Shown: positions 60,507-64,000 of the stretch, piece by piece
Layout: each line of letters opens with the position of its first letter
How positions within the stretch are numbered: position 1 is the first letter of the stretch
From: Robiginitalea biformata HTCC2501
GTDB taxonomy: Bacteria; Bacteroidota; Bacteroidia; Flavobacteriales; Flavobacteriaceae
DNA length: 64,000 nt
Assembly: GCF_000024125.1 (NCBI RefSeq)
Contig: NC_013222.1
Location: 1,116,001-1,180,000, forward strand
Direction: 5' to 3'
Position numbers and translations under genes: made by a program
The notes under the pieces: model-generated
What the model was told of the DNA's origin: nothing
Databases searched by the model: none
The model's input: the letters and a program-made list of their open reading frames with translations, nothing else

Positions 60507-62387
60507 ATGAAATCGATCCTTTCCGTCATCCTGTCTTCGCTTCTTCTGGCCTCCTGCGGTCAGGAGCGGCACGCCGATGGCGGGCCAAAAGATATCACTG
60601 CCATGAAGAAACCACACAAAGCGGTTGTCTACCAGGTTTTCACCCGTTTGTTCGGGAATACCCAAACCACCAACAAACCCTGGGGGACGCTGGAAGAGAA
60701 TGGGGTGGGCAAGTTTGCGGACTTTACCCCGGAAGCCCTCAGGGCCATCCGGGACTTGGGGGTGACCCATATCTGGTACACGGGCGTGCCCCACCACGCC
60801 CTGGTCACGGATTACTCGGACTACGGCATCTCCCCGGACGACCCGGATGTAATCAAAGGACGGGCGGGGTCCCCGTACGCAGTAAAGGATTATTACAACG
60901 TGAACCCGGACCTGGCCACCGACCCGGCCAACCGCCTGGAGGAGTTTCGTGCCCTGGTCCGCCGGACCCATAAGGCGGGCATGCAGGTCATTATCGACAT
61001 CGTGCCAAACCACGTGGCCCGGAATTACGAAGGGGCCACCACGCCCGAGGGTTCGCAGCCGTTTGGGGCGGATGACGACACCTCTGTAGCCTACCGCCCG
61101 GACAACGATTTCTACTACATCCCCGGGGAAGCCTTCCGGGTACCCGAATGGCGGGATGGTTACCAGCCGCTCGGGGGGCAACCGCACCCATTGGCAGACG
61201 GCCGCTATGAGGAAGACCCGGCACGGTGGACCGGCAACGGCTCCCGCCTGGCCCAGCCCGATATGAACGACTGGTATGAAACGATCAAGGTAAATTACGG
61301 GGTATCCCCGGATGGGGCCTATGCCTTCGACACGCTGCCGGGGGAGTATGCGGAAAGGGATGTCGCCGCCCACCAGGCCTTTTGGGAAGGGCGGGAAGTA
61401 CCCCCGAGCTGGCAGAAGTTCCGGGACATCGCCCTGTTCTGGATCGGGCTGGGCGTGGACGGCTTCCGCTACGACATGGCCGAGATGGTCCCGGTTGAAT
61501 TCTGGAGCTATCTGAATTCCGGCATCAAGGCGGCCAACCCGGAGGCTTTTCTCATGGCAGAGGTTTACAACCCGGGGCTTTACCGCGAATACATCCATAA
61601 GGGGAAGATGGACTACCTCTACGACAAGGTGGAGCTCTACGACAGCCTGAAGCACATAATGAAGGGATACGGCTGGACGGACCACATCCCGGTGGTCCTT
61701 CGCGGACAAACGGACATTGAACACCACCTGCTGCACTTCCTGGAAAACCACGATGAGCAGCGAATCGCCTCCCCGGAATTTGCCGGGGACGCCAGGCTCG
61801 GCATGCCGGCCATGGTGGTCTCGGCCACCCTGACCACTTCGCCGACCATGGTGTATTTTGGCCAGGAGGTCGGGGAGCCGGGGGCTGAGGATGCCGGGTT
61901 TGGCAAACCCTCCCGCACTTCCATCTTTGATTATATCGGGGTGCCCCACCACCAGCGCTGGATGAATGGCGGGGCCTTTGACGGGGGCGCATCCACCGAT
62001 TCGGAAAAAGCGCTCCGCGACTTCTACAGCCGCCTGCTCAATTTCACGGTCGGCAGCCGTGCCCTCATGGGGGCATATGCCGACATCCATTACTACAACA
62101 AAGAACACACCCCGGGCTACGACCACCGGGTGTATTCCTTCGTTCGCTGGGAAGGGTCCGACCGGCTGGTAATCGTCAGCAATTTTGAGAAGGACCGTTC
62201 CTACGCATTCGATCTGCGGCTCCCCGGGGAGCTGATCCGGGAGTGGGGGTTATCCGACGGGACCTATCCGCTGCAGGAAATGTTGTACGGGAACAAGAGT
62301 TCGCAGTTAAAAGTGGCAGGTGCGGCAGGGACGGTAGCCCTGGAACTCGACCCGCTGGAATCGCTGATCCTCCGGTTGCCGGAATAA
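60507..62387 (+). CDS. Alpha-amylase-family (GH13) lipoprotein
   Basis: This 626-residue protein has a lipobox LLASC (Cys near residue 17). GH13 motifs are VVYQVFTRLFGNT, IDIVPNHVARNY, nucleophile D323 (GFRYDMAEMV), acid E352 (LMAEVYN) and D416 (FLENHDEQRI). An inserted stretch after the second motif (about 195-245) is longer than in classical alpha-amylases. The anchor puts it in the periplasm or on the cell surface. It is the last gene of the operon, and its stop codon overlaps the terminator of the convergent gene. Confidence 0.92.
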   Translation: MKSILSVILSSLLLASCGQERHADGGPKDITAMKKPHKAVVYQVFTRLFGNTQTTNKPWGTLEENGVGKFADFTPEALRAIRDLGVTHIWYTGVPHHALVTDYSDYGISPDDPDVIKGRAGSPYAVKDYYNVNPDLATDPANRLEEFRALVRRTHKAGMQVIIDIVPNHVARNYEGATTPEGSQPFGADDDTSVAYRPDNDFYYIPGEAFRVPEWRDGYQPLGGQPHPLADGRYEEDPARWTGNGSRLAQPDMNDWYETIKVNYGVSPDGAYAFDTLPGEYAERDVAAHQAFWEGREVPPSWQKFRDIALFWIGLGVDGFRYDMAEMVPVEFWSYLNSGIKAANPEAFLMAEVYNPGLYREYIHKGKMDYLYDKVELYDSLKHIMKGYGWTDHIPVVLRGQTDIEHHLLHFLENHDEQRIASPEFAGDARLGMPAMVVSATLTTSPTMVYFGQEVGEPGAEDAGFGKPSRTSIFDYIGVPHHQRWMNGGAFDGGASTDSEKALRDFYSRLLNFTVGSRALMGAYADIHYYNKEHTPGYDHRVYSFVRWEGSDRLVIVSNFEKDRSYAFDLRLPGELIREWGLSDGTYPLQEMLYGNKSSQLKVAGAAGTVALELDPLESLILRLPE

Positions 62388-62415
62388 AAAAACCGGCCGG
62401 GGATCCCCGGCCGGT
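62386..62415 (-). terminator. Intrinsic terminator for the small membrane protein gene
   Basis: A perfect 24-base palindrome (ACCGGCCGGGGA and its complement, 62392-62415) is followed on the minus strand by about seven T. On the plus strand it has no T run. Its T run overlaps the stop codon of the convergent GH13 gene. Confidence 0.82.
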
Positions 62416-62445
62416 CTGCATTTTCCGGGAGTGCAAGCCCGGGCC

Positions 62446-62877
62446 TCAGGCTGCCTCTTTTCCGGCAGTTGCCTTGTAAACCAGGGCGATAATGACCCCG
62501 ATAATCGCGTAATAGACGATGTCCAGGACGGCTTCTACCGCGTGGCCGGTGCCGTCCATTATTTTGGACGTGCCGTACATCACCAGGCCCATTCCGACAC
62601 CGACAAAAAAGCCGATCCAGGCCCCGAACTGGAACCCGCCTCCCGCGCTGTGGTGTCCCCGGGCCCACTTCCCATAGAGCGTACTCATGGCCAGCGCCCC
62701 GGCCAGGTTCCCCAGAAGGATCATCAGCATGCTCATCTCCTCTTCACTTTTCATCGCATCCGTAAGGGCGTGCTCCTCAAAAAAACTCATTGTGGCGATT
62801 CCCCAGATCAGGTATCCGAGAATAAACATGGCCACCGTTGCGGCAAGCGTTGCCAGCAGATTTTGTTTTGAAAACAT
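62446..62877 (-). CDS. Small four-helix membrane protein of unknown function
   Basis: This 143-residue protein has about four transmembrane segments (residues 8-28, 50-64, 82-104, 115-135). A His/Gly loop (WARGHHSAGGGFQFGAWIG) lies between helices two and three. The layout recalls DUF1761-type proteins, but I am not confident. It has its own terminator and stands alone. Confidence 0.7.
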   Translation of the reverse strand: MFSKQNLLATLAATVAMFILGYLIWGIATMSFFEEHALTDAMKSEEEMSMLMILLGNLAGALAMSTLYGKWARGHHSAGGGFQFGAWIGFFVGVGMGLVMYGTSKIMDGTGHAVEAVLDIVYYAIIGVIIALVYKATAGKEAA

Positions 62878-63020
62878 GTTTGTAAGGTTAATTGGTTAAT
62901 AGTGAGTACAATATAGGTATTCTTTCGATTGGCACAGCCAGGGGGTGATGATTTTGGTTGCCGGCACATAGGGCGGGTCGGCAGGAGTTCGTATTTTTAT
63001 CGGGTTAAAAAATTTGAGCT

Positions 63021-63767
63021 ATGCGATATTTTTGGGCCCTGATCCTGACCCTGATGATGAATGCATGTATATCTACCGGAAACAAGCCCCTGGTCATCGG
63101 CCACCGGGGCGCCATGGGATATGAGACGGAAAACTCCATCGCGTCCGTCCAGAAAGCGCTCGACCTGGGGGTCGACATGATCGAAATTGACGTCTTCCGG
63201 ATCAAAAGCGGGGAGATTGCCGTTTTCCACGACGAAACCGTGGACGAGCTGACCAACGGCGGAGGCCGTATTGAAGAATACAATGCATTCGACCTGCGCC
63301 AGCTGATCCTCGAGGGCCGCCACCGGATACCGTTGCTGCAGGACGTCCTGAAAACGATCAAGGCACAGGTTCCCCTCAATATCGAACTCAAGGGTGCCGG
63401 CACTTCCGACCGGGTCAACTTTATTACGGACTACTACATCCGGGAAATGGGTTGGACGGCCGACCAGTTCCTGATTTCCAGTTTTAACTGGGACGAACTG
63501 CGCGAATTCCGGCGGATCGACCCGGAGGCGCGCATAGCCGTACTAACGGACGGGGACCCCCTGGAGGCGCTGGAGGTAGCCCGGGAGCTCGGGGCCGAGG
63601 CGATCAACCCGCATGCCGGGTCGCTGACCCCGGAGAATACTGCAGCCATGAAGGAGGCAGGGTTCAGGGTGTACGCCTGGACGGTCAATGACCGGGCCCG
63701 TTTTGATGCCCTGGCAGAAATGGGCGTGGACGGGGTATTTACCGACTATCCGGACCGGATGCAATAA
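63021..63767 (+). CDS. Glycerophosphodiester phosphodiesterase
   Basis: This 248-residue GDPD enzyme has the family HxxG start [23 protein letters not shown], then [32 protein letters not shown], which together carry the catalytic His pair and the metal-binding Glu/Asp. It releases glycerol-3-phosphate from deacylated phospholipids. A hydrophobic N terminus ([13 protein letters not shown]) is a short lipoprotein-like signal, so it may be periplasmic. It overlaps the next gene by one base. Confidence 0.9.
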   Translation: MRYFWALILTLMMNACISTGNKPLVIGHRGAMGYETENSIASVQKALDLGVDMIEIDVFRIKSGEIAVFHDETVDELTNGGGRIEEYNAFDLRQLILEGRHRIPLLQDVLKTIKAQVPLNIELKGAGTSDRVNFITDYYIREMGWTADQFLISSFNWDELREFRRIDPEARIAVLTDGDPLEALEVARELGAEAINPHAGSLTPENTAAMKEAGFRVYAWTVNDRARFDALAEMGVDGVFTDYPDRMQ

Positions 63768-64000
63768 TGTACGACCTGCTGGTTATAGGGGGCGGTGCCG
63801 CCGGGTTTTACGGGGCCATCCATGCAGCGCGGCGGGAGCCCGGGATGCGCATTGCCATCCTGGAACAAAACAAGGAATTCCTTTCCAAGGTACGAATCTC
63901 CGGAGGGGGGCGGTGCAATGTGACGCACCGGCCTCTGGAACCGGCTGTCCTCGCCGGCAATTACCCCCGTGGGAACAAGGAATTGATCGGACCTTTCCAC
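63767..64000 (+). CDS. NAD(P)/FAD-dependent oxidoreductase, HI0933/BaiN type (truncated by window edge)
   Basis: Only the first 78 codons are in the window. They read [22 protein letters not shown], a dinucleotide-binding motif, then [16 protein letters not shown], the signature of the HI0933-like flavoproteins. Full-length members have about 400 residues. The ATG overlaps the previous stop (TAATG), so it is in an operon with the glycerophosphodiesterase. No function can be assigned beyond the family. Confidence 0.85.
   Translation, partial: MYDLLVIGGGAAGFYGAIHAARREPGMRIAILEQNKEFLSKVRISGGGRCNVTHRPLEPAVLAGNYPRGNKELIGPFH

Noticed and set aside
62392..62415. Perfect palindrome as an operator or a plus-strand terminator
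   Set aside because: It has a T run only on the minus strand, directly after the small membrane protein gene, so a terminator of that gene is the simplest reading.

Overview
The window reads as a chromosomal segment of a marine-type member of the Flavobacteriaceae (Bacteroidota) with unusually high GC for the group; a Robiginitalea-like organism is my best guess from GC and gene style, not a demonstrated identity. The evidence is a type IX secretion sorting domain, a SusC/SusD pair, many SPII lipoproteins, a flavobacterial form of Mrp, and exact copies of the Bacteroidetes -7 promoter element TAnnTTTG in front of several genes. I see no rRNA, tRNA, CRISPR array, insertion sequence or prophage. 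The last gene runs off the right edge.

Layout. 0.1-9.4 kb: housekeeping. It holds a small T9SS-domain protein, a two-component pair, trmB, a LysE-type exporter, an alkyltransferase-like protein, an Fe-S/electron-transfer operon (Mrp, NifU, ferredoxin-NADP reductase, ferredoxin) and a penicillin-acylase-type lipoprotein. 9.4-14.2 kb (minus): a secreted protein, then an operon reading GntP permease, RidA, fold-type III PLP enzyme, dipeptidase, which looks like D-amino-acid or D-hydroxy-amino-acid catabolism. 14.2-19.3 kb (minus): an EEP-family hydrolase and a giant phosphoesterase/kinase-like/beta-barrel lipoprotein. 19.7-28.9 kb: hemerythrin, MscS, AraC regulators, a degenerate SRAP protein, an acyltransferase, a metallophosphoesterase and a GAF protein. 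29.0-34.9 kb: an HD-PycTM membrane protein divergent from a second, intact copy of the giant fusion, then a propeller-like lipoprotein. 35-37.7 kb: a sodium/solute symporter and an anchored GyrI-like protein. 37.8-49.1 kb (minus): three tandem ~1,100-residue FG-GAP/ASPIC-UnbV lipoproteins overlapping one another and a vanadium-haloperoxidase-like lipoprotein. 49.3-54.1 kb (minus): SusD and SusC. 54.4-62.4 kb (plus): LacI regulator, beta-phosphoglucomutase, GH65 phosphorylase and two GH13 enzymes. 62.4-64 kb: a small membrane protein, a glycerophosphodiesterase and the start of a flavoprotein.

How the parts fit. The right end is an alpha-glucan/maltose utilisation locus. SusC/SusD import oligosaccharides, GH13 enzymes cut them, GH65 phosphorolyses maltose to glucose and beta-glucose-1-phosphate, and PgmB makes glucose-6-phosphate. 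The LacI protein probably controls both arms through a palindromic site in the long susC leader. The most unusual content is the pair of giant lipoproteins that join a calcineurin-like phosphoesterase, a central region with Fam20/HipA-like kinase motifs and a C-terminal outer-membrane barrel. In one copy the phosphoesterase metal ligands are eroded while the kinase-like motifs are kept.
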